Part shown: in pieces, positions 10,801-18,241 of the stretch | Position numbering within the stretch: position 1 is the first letter of the stretch | Layout: each line of letters begins with the position of its first letter | Position numbers and translations under genes: made by a program | Source: Thiomargarita sp. | Lineage (GTDB): Bacteria > Pseudomonadota > Gammaproteobacteria > Beggiatoales > Beggiatoaceae | Assembly (NCBI GenBank): GCA_020718845.1 | Contig: DYRG01000015.1 | Span: 13,603-60,954 of the forward strand | Length of the DNA stretch: 47,352 nucleotides | Reading direction: 5' to 3' | The notes under the pieces: model-generated | Database searches by the model: none | What the model saw: the letters and a program-made list of their open reading frames with translations, nothing else | What the model was told of the DNA's origin: nothing

Positions 10801-13691
10801 GCAAACAAAGTTCTACCTTAGATCAATGGGTGAGTGGTAAAGGTGAAATGGTGGTTCAAAACCAACAAAATAACCTTTTAGAAATCACGCCAGAAAAGCC
10901 TACTTATCATATTGGCGACACTGCACGTTATTTGGTTAAAAATCCGTTTCCTAATGCTAAGGCATTGATTACAATAGAAAGATTTGGAGTTCTTAAAAGT
11001 TGGGTTACGACTTTTGAAAAGAACATTGAAACCGTTGAATTCAAAGTTGAACCCGATTATTTACCCGGTTATTTTGTTTCTGTGATGGTAACTTCTCCTC
11101 GCGTTGACAAACCACTTGATGAAAACCAAGTTGATTTGGGCAAACCCTCGTTTAGAATTGGTTATGCAAAAGCGGAGATTAAAGACCCTTACAAAGAATT
11201 AGTGGTGAATGTCAAATCTTCTAAAGAAACCTATAAACCTCGTGAAGAAGTGACGCTTGATTTACAAGTTTCTCCGCGTCAAAAAGAGGAAAAACCTCGT
11301 CAAGTTGAATTAGCAGTTGCAGTCCTCGATGAATCAGTTTTTGATTTAATTTCAAGCGGTCGTGATTACTTTGATCCGTACAAAGGTTTCTATACCTTAG
11401 ATGATTTGGATGTGAAGAATTACAATTTGCTCTTGAAATTAGTCGGACGACAAAAATTTGAGAAAAAAGGCGCAAACCCAGGCGGCGACGGTAGCCGCGG
11501 AAAAATGGATATGCGGTCGTTGTTTAAGTTTGTAAGCTATTGGAATCCCTCACTTTTAACCGACAAAGACGGCAAAGCGTGGGCGAAATTCCCAATTCCT
11601 GACAATTTAACGGGTTGGAAAGTGTTGGTGATGGCAGTCACCCCCGAAGATCGTATGGGTTTAGGCGAAAGCAAATTCGCGGTCAATTTGCCGCTCGAAA
11701 CCCGACCCGTGTTGCCCAACCAAGTGACGGTCGGCGATCAATTCCAAGCAGGCTTCAGCGTCATGAATCGCACCACGCAACCCCGTGAAATTACTGTAAA
11801 TATTACCGCCAAACAAGGCACTCAACCGCCGCAAACCATTTCCCAAAAAGTGATGGCAGAACCTTATAAACGTCAAATGGTGTGGTTGCCTTTACAAGCA
11901 AAAATCGCAGAACCCTTTGATTTTAAAGTGGTTTCAGATAATGGCGAATATAAAGATGGGTTGGAAAGCAAATTAACCGTAAATTTACGACGGTCTTTGG
12001 AAACGGCAGCGACTTTTGGGACGACGACTCAGAAGGAAGTGACTGAAAACATTAGCATTCCCGCCGATATTTATCCCGATGCGGGCGCACTCAAAATCAC
12101 CGCCACGCCGTCTTTAATTAGCAATGTCGACGGGGCGTTTGAATATATGCGCAAATACCCTTACGTTTGCTGGGAACAACGGCTCACCAAAGGCGTAATG
12201 GCTTCACATTTCAATAACTTACATGATTGGTTATCGGTGCAATGGGATAATAGTCAAACCTTGCCGCAGCAAACCCTTGATATAGCTGGACAATTTCAAG
12301 CACCGAATGGTGGGATGGCGTTTTTTGTCGCGGAAGATCAACGGGTTAATCCTTATTTGAGCGCGTACACAGCATTGGCGTTTAATTGGTTGAGAGAAAG
12401 TAAATTAACCGTTCCTCAAAATGTAGAAACCAAATTGCATGACTATTTGCTTAATATGTTGCGAAAGAACGTAATGCCAGACTTTTATAGCAAAGGCATG
12501 GCTTCAACGGTGAGAGCAGTTGCTTTGGCTGCGTTATCAAAACATGGCAAAATTACTGCAGCAGATATTCAACGTTATCAACCACATATTCCAGAAATGA
12601 GTTTGTTTGGAAAAGCGCAATTTTTAGAAGCAGCGTTAAATGTGGAGAAAACAAATACCGCGAGAGAAACCGTTGCAAAAGCGATTTTAGGACAATCGAG
12701 CGAAACGGGAGGAAAAATCAGTTTCAATGAAAAACTCGACGATGGTTTCACTCGTATTTTAGCAACCCCCTTACGCGATAATTGTGCGGTTTTAAGTGCG
12801 TTAGTACATTTAGAGGAAAAAGGAAATAAAATGGCGATTGGATTACCTATCAAATTAGCGCGTCAAATCATTGAATCTCGCAAATCTCGCACGCATTGGG
12901 AAAATACTCAAGAAAATATGTTTTGCATGAATGCGTTAATTGATTATGCAAGAGTCTATGAAAACACCACGCCCGCGATGCAAGTTCGGAGTTGGTTAGA
13001 TACCGAGAAACTTGGAGAAACTTCTTTTAATAGCGTGAAAGATAAACCGATTTCTTTTGAACGTGCTTTACAACCTGCGGATGTGGGTAGAAAAGCGGTT
13101 TTAAAAATAGAGAAAGAGGGCGAAGGTCGGGTTTATTATCGTGCGCAATTAAGTTATGCACCGAAGGTAGAAAAAGCCGACGCAATTAATGCGGGTTTTG
13201 AAGTAGCACGCGAATACAGCATTCAAAGAAAAGGTGAATGGGTTCTTTTAAATAGTCCGTTAGAATTTAAAACAGGTGATCGCGTAAGAGTTGATTTATA
13301 CGTCACAATTCCGACCGCAAGAAATTTTGTGGTGGTTAATGATCCTGTTCCCGGTGGATTTGAACCCGTGAATACACAATTAGCAACGGCTTCTCAAAAT
13401 GACGCAGAGGAAGCGAAATCTCATTTTGCAGGCGGTTCTTTGTGGTTCACCAATAAAGATTGGCACGAATACGGATTAGAACTGTGGAGTTTCTACCATA
13501 AAGAACTTCGTCATGATTCAGCGCAATTCTACGCAGATTCTTTAGCGGCTGGAAAATACCATTTGGCGTATATGGTTCAAGTGGTTGCACCGGGTGAGTT
13601 TTATATTCCTCCCACTCATGTTGAGGAAATGTATAATCCCGATATATTTGGAAAATCCGTTCCAGCGTTATTAAAAACCGCGAGAAACTAA
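7893..13691 (+). CDS. bacterial alpha-2-macroglobulin family protein
   Basis: Very large exported protein (1932 aa) of the COG2373 type, a broad protease inhibitor thought to protect the periplasm. A signal peptide ends near residue 19 (ASPAHA) and is of the cleaved, non-lipobox kind, unlike E. coli YfhM, which is a lipoprotein. MG2-like beta domains occupy the first two thirds. The region near residues 1140-1300 (AVLDESVFDLI... to WNPSLLTDKDGKAW) is the typical A2M/MG7 domain. The thioester domain follows, with YPYVC1426-WEQ, so the Cys-Gln pair for the thioester is kept while CLEQ is CWEQ. An acidic Glu/Gln-rich insertion lies near residue 205. The pbpC gene, a usual neighbour of A2M genes, is absent here. 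A GGGAG lies 10-14 nt before the ATG. Confidence 0.92.
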   Translation: MLWLRFFLIINLLASPAHAAFDSAKANQNKDLELLRITPDGRDVAAGNEIVFQFNRPVVPLGKMDRNENEIPITISPKPACEWRWLERSALACRLTDKNKLKPATRYRILVSNTLKTEDGTALSQPVQHSFITERPKISFTSFKEWKAPAMPYVRLTFNHPVHKSSVEKTVFFESQKQRFKAIVELPPVAQKNKQADPEEETGENDEVESTQPETKPQADFSRFWIIHPEKMLPENADVTLQIEPGLKSQLGEEYGNEQRVVESFATFPKFEFLGFSCVDNQEKPLDFKPDQKPSKRCNPLRTPQLVFSAPVPIESIKSGLKLTPDLAGGRKDYDPWEKSYRSSQLNRPHRKNEKYTVHLPELLKAYHNYSLELNGQIADSFGRTLNKPVSLQFLTDNRLPTYHFEHYKIVLESGLDSQAPIYTTNFQKLDLIYSLLTPQGFQRDLKAEQILPKVKNLSVKTPLDIRRLISSSSGIIDGVFYPFPDSNKKRSETTHFFGQITPFHLEVKVGHQNTLVWVTDLKTGQPVPQVELSAYVGNYSDLGNQAEIKAKATTDENGIALLPGTTELDPDLTLQNNYEKNHPRLFVRAQKDDELALIALDSSFMVNDLSSNYSVYSSQKKKYGHIHTWGTTAQGVYKVGDTIQYKFFVRDQSNTGFVLPPKEGYNLEVKDPTGKVIFEQKELKLSEFGTSSGEIKLPKTAAVGWYDFELKADFDKDAFWTPLRVLVSDFTPAPFKVQSVVHGELFQAGENVKINTNATLHAGGAYVDARAEIHAKLAEETLEPIEPAAQNFAFDIYDQKASESQKAIHQSEGTLNEKGEWLAEFKLPVEPRILYGKLNIESTVRDDRGKDVAARSSVKFVARDRFVGVKTTDWVWNEGKNADILFIVLNEQGKIAPNTPVEIKIQREETKAARVKGAGNAYLTEYHNEWVDETTLQATSGLEGTKVSFMPTKAGRYKAILTVTDTKGRKQSSTLDQWVSGKGEMVVQNQQNNLLEITPEKPTYHIGDTARYLVKNPFPNAKALITIERFGVLKSWVTTFEKNIETVEFKVEPDYLPGYFVSVMVTSPRVDKPLDENQVDLGKPSFRIGYAKAEIKDPYKELVVNVKSSKETYKPREEVTLDLQVSPRQKEEKPRQVELAVAVLDESVFDLISSGRDYFDPYKGFYTLDDLDVKNYNLLLKLVGRQKFEKKGANPGGDGSRGKMDMRSLFKFVSYWNPSLLTDKDGKAWAKFPIPDNLTGWKVLVMAVTPEDRMGLGESKFAVNLPLETRPVLPNQVTVGDQFQAGFSVMNRTTQPREITVNITAKQGTQPPQTISQKVMAEPYKRQMVWLPLQAKIAEPFDFKVVSDNGEYKDGLESKLTVNLRRSLETAATFGTTTQKEVTENISIPADIYPDAGALKITATPSLISNVDGAFEYMRKYPYVCWEQRLTKGVMASHFNNLHDWLSVQWDNSQTLPQQTLDIAGQFQAPNGGMAFFVAEDQRVNPYLSAYTALAFNWLRESKLTVPQNVETKLHDYLLNMLRKNVMPDFYSKGMASTVRAVALAALSKHGKITAADIQRYQPHIPEMSLFGKAQFLEAALNVEKTNTARETVAKAILGQSSETGGKISFNEKLDDGFTRILATPLRDNCAVLSALVHLEEKGNKMAIGLPIKLARQIIESRKSRTHWENTQENMFCMNALIDYARVYENTTPAMQVRSWLDTEKLGETSFNSVKDKPISFERALQPADVGRKAVLKIEKEGEGRVYYRAQLSYAPKVEKADAINAGFEVAREYSIQRKGEWVLLNSPLEFKTGDRVRVDLYVTIPTARNFVVVNDPVPGGFEPVNTQLATASQNDAEEAKSHFAGGSLWFTNKDWHEYGLELWSFYHKELRHDSAQFYADSLAAGKYHLAYMVQVVAPGEFYIPPTHVEEMYNPDIFGKSVPALLKTARN

Positions 13692-13712
13692 ATTCTTTTC
13701 TTTAAACATTTC

Positions 13713-13750
13713 AAATGCTCTTCCATTACAATTGGGAGAGCATTTTTGTT
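13713..13750 (+). terminator. intrinsic terminator of the alpha-2-macroglobulin gene
   Basis: AAATGCTCT pairs with AGAGCATTT, with further partial pairing (TCC/GGG) inside, followed by a T-rich tail. Confidence 0.8.
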
Positions 13751-13815
13751 TTGTCATTATTGCAAAAAGAGGTTAAATCGCATGGAAGGGCAAAAATACA
13801 AATGCAAGGCTTAGT

Positions 13816-13843
13816 TTGATAGGTTATAAAAAAATGTTATGAT
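13816..13843 (+). promoter_or_regulatory. candidate sigma-70 promoter of phaC
   Basis: TTGATA at 13816-13821 and TATGAT at 13838-13843 with a 16-bp spacer, about 50 bp upstream of the phaC start and just after the preceding terminator. Confidence 0.55.
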
Positions 13844-13894
13844 AGAAAATTAGATGGGCAAATTTCCCATTTCCTTATTTTTTAGGAGCATTGC

Positions 13895-15652
13895 ATGACC
13901 ACACCACAATACAAAACCCCGCAAGAATTACTCGCTGCGATGAGCAAAGAATCCGAAAATTTCTTAAATAGTTTCGCGTTCGAGCAAGGTCAAGAAATGA
14001 TGACCGAATTTAGCAAAGCATGGCAATCTATCTTCTCGCAAACCTTTGATCAACCTCAAAAATGGACGGAGTTCTTCCAAAATTACCAACAGCAACAAAT
14101 GAATTTATGGATGACTTTTCTTAACCCTCAAAACGCAACTCAAACCAGTGGAGAAACCAAAGCAACAAAAGTCACGGATCGTCGTTTTTCAGGAAAAGCA
14201 TGGGAAGAAAATCCCGTTTTTAATTATTTGAAACAATCCTATTTGTTAGCTTCTGATGTATTGGTGAAAGCCGCCGAAGCCGCTAATTTGGATGAAGAAA
14301 ATCAAAAACGTTTGAATTTCTATACTCGTTATTTTGTCGATGCAATGTCGCCAACTAATTTTGTTTCAACTAATCCCGAAGTCATGCAGTTAGCCATTGA
14401 AACTAAAGGACAAAGTTTATTAGATGGTTTGAAAAATATGCTCGGCGACATGGAGAAAGGTCGCATTAGTATGACTGATGAATCGGCTTTCAAAGTCGGA
14501 GAAAATATCGCAGTCACAGCGGGTTCAGTGGTATTTCAAAATGAACTAATTCAACTCATTCAATACAAACCCACCACCGAGAAAGTAAATAGTCAACCCG
14601 TGATTGTCGTTCCGCCGTGCATTAATAAGTTTTATATTATGGATTTACAACCGTCGAATTCATTAGTAAAATTCATTGTAGATCAAGGATATACGGTATT
14701 TTTAATTTCATGGATCAACCCCGACGAAAGCCTTGCAAACACGCAATGGGATGATTACATCGAGAGAGGAAGTATTACCGCCTTTGAAAAGGTTCTTGAA
14801 ATCACCGGTTCTCCAAAATTAAATGCAGTTTCTTGGTGCGTGGGCGGAACGATTTTAGCAACCACCTTGGCAATATTACACGCGAGAAATCAAGGGGATA
14901 TGGTTGCCTCTGCCACTTATTTGACAACCATGTTGGATTTTTCTGATCCGGGTGACATTGGGGTGTTTTTAAGCGAAACCGCCGTTGCGCAACGTGAAGC
15001 ACATTTGAAAATTACCAAAGTGCTTTCTGGTCGTGATTTAGCGACTGCATTCAATATGTTACGCGCCAACGATTTGATTTGGTCTTATGTGGTGAATAAC
15101 TATTTGAAAGGTCAATCTCCTCAACCTTTTGACATTTTGTATTGGAATAGCGACTCGACAAATATGCCCGCCGCAATGTACATTTTTTACTTAAAAAATA
15201 TGTACTTAGAAAACAACTTAGTCAAACCCAACAAATTAACTATTTGTGGTGAGAAGATTGATTTGGGCAATATCAAAACGCCCAGTTATTTTTTATCAAC
15301 GATTGAAGATCACATCGCGCCTTGGAAAAGCACTTTTCTTGGCACAGAAAAAGTCAGTGGAAACATTGAGTTTGTGTTGGGCGCGAGCGGTCACATTGCG
15401 GGCGTTATTAATCCCGCGAACAAAAATCGTCGTAATTATTGGGTCGGCGGCGAATTGGGCAAAGGTGCTGATCATTGGTTGCAAACCGCTGAATCTAAAG
15501 CAGGAAGTTGGTGGAAACACTGGGCGGAATGGGCTGCAAAACAAGGCGGTGAAATTATCGACGCTCGCCATACCTTAGGCAATGATTTTTATAAAGAAAT
15601 TGAAGCGGCACCGGGTAGTTACGTTAAAAGACGCATCGATCGGGTTGTGTAA
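13895..15652 (+). CDS. phaC: class I poly(3-hydroxyalkanoate) synthase
   Basis: Polymerises (R)-3-hydroxyacyl-CoA into polyester storage granules; acts at the granule surface. At 585 aa it matches class I enzymes. An N-terminal PhaC_N domain covers about residues 100-270. The alpha/beta-hydrolase core carries the modified lipase box W314-C315-V-G-G, giving the nucleophile C315. D472 (STIEDHIAPW) and H500 (LGASGHIAGVINP) complete the triad. The start follows a clear AGGAG. No phaA, phaB, phaE or phasin gene lies beside it, so the rest of the pathway must be elsewhere. The sigma-54-driven RNA just downstream is antiparallel and converges on this gene. Confidence 0.95.
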   Translation: MTTPQYKTPQELLAAMSKESENFLNSFAFEQGQEMMTEFSKAWQSIFSQTFDQPQKWTEFFQNYQQQQMNLWMTFLNPQNATQTSGETKATKVTDRRFSGKAWEENPVFNYLKQSYLLASDVLVKAAEAANLDEENQKRLNFYTRYFVDAMSPTNFVSTNPEVMQLAIETKGQSLLDGLKNMLGDMEKGRISMTDESAFKVGENIAVTAGSVVFQNELIQLIQYKPTTEKVNSQPVIVVPPCINKFYIMDLQPSNSLVKFIVDQGYTVFLISWINPDESLANTQWDDYIERGSITAFEKVLEITGSPKLNAVSWCVGGTILATTLAILHARNQGDMVASATYLTTMLDFSDPGDIGVFLSETAVAQREAHLKITKVLSGRDLATAFNMLRANDLIWSYVVNNYLKGQSPQPFDILYWNSDSTNMPAAMYIFYLKNMYLENNLVKPNKLTICGEKIDLGNIKTPSYFLSTIEDHIAPWKSTFLGTEKVSGNIEFVLGASGHIAGVINPANKNRRNYWVGGELGKGADHWLQTAESKAGSWWKHWAEWAAKQGGEIIDARHTLGNDFYKEIEAAPGSYVKRRIDRVV

Positions 15653-15676
15653 AGTTTTGATGATGAACTAAAAAAC

Positions 15677-15719
15677 AAAAAAAGAGGCGCATCGAGTGAA
15701 CCCAAGCATCGATGCGCCT
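15677..15719 (-). terminator. strong intrinsic terminator of the predicted sRNA
   Basis: An 11-bp perfect stem, AGGCGCATCGA (15685-15695) against its complement at 15709-15719, loop 13 nt. On the minus strand it is followed by CTTTTTTTG and a second T6 run. It may also stop phaC transcripts, but the plus-strand T tract is poor. Confidence 0.85.
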
Positions 15720-15844
15720 TAATTGTCCGTCCGAGCGCAGGTAGGAATTGCGCAAGGCGGTTGGCAAGTACAGGACATTCAAGAGAACCCAACGCTTAAA
15801 TGCCACTGTGGCAATCTAGTCGCCAAGAGCAAAACCAGATTGCA
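15677..15844 (-). ncRNA. predicted sigma-54-dependent small RNA, about 170 nt
   Basis: The 287-bp gap between phaC and the kinase gene has no plausible protein gene. On the minus strand it carries a complete transcription unit: a sigma-54 promoter at 15855-15870 predicting +1 near 15844, and a strong terminator ending at 15677. Predicted folds include a 5' hairpin (GCAATCT/AGATTGC), a small hairpin TGCCA-CAG-TGGCA, a stem GCG-TTGG/CCAA-C-CGC, and the terminator stem. The octamer TTGGGTTC occurs twice, once before the third stem and once in the terminator loop. No known RNA family was recognised. GlmY/GlmZ, Qrr and CrcZ are known sigma-54-dependent sRNAs, but similarity to them is not evident. 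Confidence 0.6.
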
Positions 15845-15854
15845 CTTTTAATAT

Positions 15855-15870
15855 AGCAATCGTTGTGCCA
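15855..15870 (-). promoter_or_regulatory. sigma-54 (RpoN) promoter, -24/-12 type
   Basis: On the minus strand the sequence reads TGGCAC-N5-TTGCT, with the invariant GG and GC exactly 10 nt apart, essentially the consensus. It lies 13-14 bp upstream of the predicted sRNA start. The coding start of the divergent kinase gene is 70 bp away, so enhancer sites at the usual -80 to -150 would fall at the start of that gene. Confidence 0.75.
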
Positions 15871-15881
15871 ATATCCTAAAA

Positions 15882-15908
15882 GTTGAATCTTTGCATTAAA
15901 CGTTGAAT
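15882..15908. repeat. direct repeat GTTGAAT, 20-bp period, upstream of the sigma-54 promoter
   Basis: GTTGAAT occurs at 15882-15888 and 15902-15908, exactly two helical turns apart, between the sigma-54 promoter and the kinase start. It could be an activator site, or chance in AT-rich DNA. Confidence 0.3.
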
Positions 15909-15939
15909 AATACTCCCATACAAAGGAGAATCAAATATA

Positions 15940-17259
15940 ATGGCGGCGGCATTTCAAATTCTAATCGTGGACGATAATAAAAATAACCTCTTCACGTTAC
16001 GAACCTTAATTAACGAACACATTGAAGCAAATATCATTGAAGCCGATTCTGGACAAGGCGCGTTAGATATTTTATTGGTTAAACTCGTTGATTTGATTAT
16101 TTTAGATGTTCAAATGCCAGAAATGGATGGTTTTGAAACCGCTAAATTAATTCGTTCTTTTAAGAAAACTCGTCATATCCCCATCGTTTTTCTCACGGCG
16201 GCGTACAAATCGGCTGAATTTCAACAAAAAGGCTTTGCGGCGGGTGCGGCGGATTATTTGACCAAACCCATTGATGCACCTCAATTAATTAGTCGAATCA
16301 ATACTTATCTGCGTTTTATCGAACAAGATCGTCGCCATCATGCTGAATTAGAACAAAAAGTTCAAGAACGTACCGCCGAATTATTAGCGATGCGTAATAA
16401 ATTAGAAGAACGTGTTAATGAAAGAACCGCTGAATTGAATGAAATAAATCTTCAATTAAAAGAAGAAATTGAAATTAGAAAAAAAACCGAACTCGCTTTT
16501 AAAAAAGCCAAAGAAGTTGCCGAACAAGCTAACCTTGCAAAAAGCCAATTTCTCGCCAATATGAGTCACGAATTACGCACGCCTTTAAATGCAATTATTG
16601 GTTATAGCGAAATTTTATTTGAAGAAGCAAAAGATCAAGAAAATCAAGAAGATAGCGATTATACTAACGATTTATTAAAAATAATGCAAGCTGCTCGACA
16701 TTTATTAGCAATGATTAATGATGTATTGGATTTGTCGAAGATTGAAGCGGGTAAAATGCAAATTCATACGGAAACCTTTGATTTAGCTGAAATTGTTTCT
16801 GAAATAACCAATACGATTTCTCCGCTCACAACTAAGAACAAAAATGTATTACAAGTCATTTGGCAAGGACGAGAAGGTTTAGTGCATAGTGATGTAACAA
16901 AAATTCGCCAGATTCTAATCAATTTGCTCGGAAATGCCTCTAAATTTACCGATCAAGGGATTATTCAATTAAGGGTAGGAATTGAAGAAGATAATAAAGG
17001 CATTTCTTGGGTGCGTTTTCAAGTTAAAGACAGTGGAATTGGTATTTCACCTGAACAACAAGCCAAGTTATTTCAACCCTTTATTCAAGCCGACGCATCG
17101 ACCACTCGCAAATATGGAGGAACGGGCTTAGGTTTAACGATTAGTCAGCATTTTACCGAAATGTTAGGTGGCTATTTAACATTAGATAGCAAAATGGGTG
17201 AAGGCAGCACTTTCACAGTCCTCATTCCTGCCCATTTCTCAGAAAATGGTCTTTTGTAA
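15940..17259 (+). CDS. response-regulator receiver fused to histidine kinase
   Basis: Cytoplasmic two-component protein of 439 aa with the receiver domain at the N terminus. The REC domain (residues ~6-125) has the acidic pair D11/D12, phospho-acceptor D56 (LDVQMPEMDG), T86 and K109. Residues ~130-200 form a coiled coil with two QERTAEL/NERTAEL repeats. HisKA carries H210 (ANMSHELRTPLNAIIGYSEI). The HATPase_c domain has N-box INLLGNASKF, VKDSGIGIS and GGTGLGLTIS. There is no membrane segment, so it presumably relays a signal from another kinase or partner. It is divergent from the predicted sigma-54 sRNA. A GGAG precedes the ATG and an AT-rich hairpin follows the stop. Confidence 0.93.
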   Translation: MAAAFQILIVDDNKNNLFTLRTLINEHIEANIIEADSGQGALDILLVKLVDLIILDVQMPEMDGFETAKLIRSFKKTRHIPIVFLTAAYKSAEFQQKGFAAGAADYLTKPIDAPQLISRINTYLRFIEQDRRHHAELEQKVQERTAELLAMRNKLEERVNERTAELNEINLQLKEEIEIRKKTELAFKKAKEVAEQANLAKSQFLANMSHELRTPLNAIIGYSEILFEEAKDQENQEDSDYTNDLLKIMQAARHLLAMINDVLDLSKIEAGKMQIHTETFDLAEIVSEITNTISPLTTKNKNVLQVIWQGREGLVHSDVTKIRQILINLLGNASKFTDQGIIQLRVGIEEDNKGISWVRFQVKDSGIGISPEQQAKLFQPFIQADASTTRKYGGTGLGLTISQHFTEMLGGYLTLDSKMGEGSTFTVLIPAHFSENGLL

Positions 17260-17290
17260 AATATCTTTAAAAAACAAAAAGATATTTTAA
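17258..17290 (+). terminator. AT-rich terminator-like hairpin after the kinase gene
   Basis: AAATATCTTT (17258-17267) pairs with AAAGATATTT (17278-17287) around an A-rich loop. The stem is AT-only and the tail is short, so strength is uncertain. Confidence 0.5.
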
Positions 17291-17292
17291 AT

Positions 17293-17457
17293 ATGCTACA
17301 AATTAATAAATATCATGAAACGCAATTGGTTAATATGTTTAATGTTATTGGAAAATCGATTGATGAATTTCTTGATATATTGTTTGAAATTTACCAAAAT
17401 GAAATCGATGTTAAAGAAGCAGAACAAACGTTAAAAAACAAGGTGGCATTTCTCTAA
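17293..17457 (+). CDS. possible small protein, 54 aa
   Basis: An open frame of 54 codons starting MLQINKYHETQ and ending VAFL. It is acidic in the middle, helical by composition and has no cysteine or hydrophobic segment. No Shine-Dalgarno sequence is visible and it follows directly on the kinase terminator. It may be a real small gene of the accessory region or a remnant. No family recognised. Confidence 0.3.
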   Translation: MLQINKYHETQLVNMFNVIGKSIDEFLDILFEIYQNEIDVKEAEQTLKNKVAFL

Positions 17458-17537
17458 TTAAACTAAAGATAAAATATGACTTATGAAATATTTATTTCAA
17501 ATGGAAATTTCTTCCCTAACGAGAGCAAAAATTAACA

Positions 17538-17939
17538 ATGTTACTTGATTTGACAAACTTAGAAAAAGCCTTATTGAATTTAAAGAAAGCCATTTGTCGA
17601 ACTCAACAAGAACCCAACGATGAAGAGTTAAGAGATAGTGTGATTCAACGATTTGAATACAGTTATGAACTTTCATGGAAAATGCTCAAACGTCGTTTAG
17701 AAATAGATTTACCTACGCCTTCTAATATTGATTTGATGGGATTCAAAGAATTAATCAGAGAAGGGGCAGAACGGGGATTTATTGAAAACCCTGAATCTTG
17801 GTTTGAATATCGGCATCAAAGAAACATTACTGCACATACCTATCATGAATTAAAGGCAAAACAAGTTTATCAAACCGCACTTCTTTTTATTGAAGATGCT
17901 AATAATTTATTGCAACAATTAAAGCAACGTAACCAATGA
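17538..17939 (+). CDS. HEPN toxin / HI0074-family nucleotidyltransferase partner
   Basis: A 133-aa all-helical protein of the HI0074/HepT type, the HEPN half of an HEPN-MNT toxin-antitoxin module. The C-terminal half carries R95-NITA-H100-T-Y102, the full RX4HXY motif that forms the RNase centre of HepT toxins and includes the tyrosine modified by the partner nucleotidyltransferase. The FEYSYELSWK stretch (residues 39-48) is typical of this subgroup. Its stop overlaps the ATG of the MNT gene by four bases. The pair opens an AT-rich accessory stretch. Confidence 0.82.
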   Translation: MLLDLTNLEKALLNLKKAICRTQQEPNDEELRDSVIQRFEYSYELSWKMLKRRLEIDLPTPSNIDLMGFKELIREGAERGFIENPESWFEYRHQRNITAHTYHELKAKQVYQTALLFIEDANNLLQQLKQRNQ

Positions 17940-18229
17940 TTTTAGAAGAAACCTATTTAAAACAAATTAAAGACATTCTTTATAAATATATTCCAAATGA
18001 ACGAGTTTTGGCGTTCCGATCACAAGTGCATCAACATAATTTAAAACCCTTTTCAGATATAGATTTAGCGATTATCACCACTCAACCTTTGGATAACAAA
18101 TTATATATGCAACTTAAAGAAACTTTTGAAGAATCTGATTTACCTTTTCGAATAGATTTAGTCGATTGGTCATTAATCAGCGATTCATTTCGCAACATTA
18201 TTTTAAAACACCACGAACAAATCCAATAG
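17936..18229 (+). CDS. MNT-type nucleotidyltransferase antitoxin, with altered GS motif
   Basis: A 97-aa minimal nucleotidyltransferase, translationally coupled to the HEPN gene. The SDIDLAI motif with the metal-binding DxD is present around residue 43. The upstream GSR part of the usual GSX10DXD signature is changed to RSQ (residues 28-30), and the spacing to DxD is one residue longer. In known MntA antitoxins this site AMPylates the HEPN partner. The protein may therefore be a degenerate or differently acting antitoxin; that is inference. The length is normal for MntA. Confidence 0.75.
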   Translation: MILEETYLKQIKDILYKYIPNERVLAFRSQVHQHNLKPFSDIDLAIITTQPLDNKLYMQLKETFEESDLPFRIDLVDWSLISDSFRNIILKHHEQIQ

Positions 18230-18241
18230 GATAACCATGTT

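Noticed and set aside
15720-15740. Plus-strand GTCCGTCCGAG recalling a segment of gammaproteobacterial 6S RNA
   Set aside because: Only about 11 bases match, the rod-like closing stem and central bubble are missing, and promoter and terminator signals lie on the opposite strand.
15653-15939. tRNA or tmRNA in the phaC-kinase spacer because of GGGTTC motifs
   Set aside because: No cloverleaf, acceptor stem or CCA end can be drawn around the motif.
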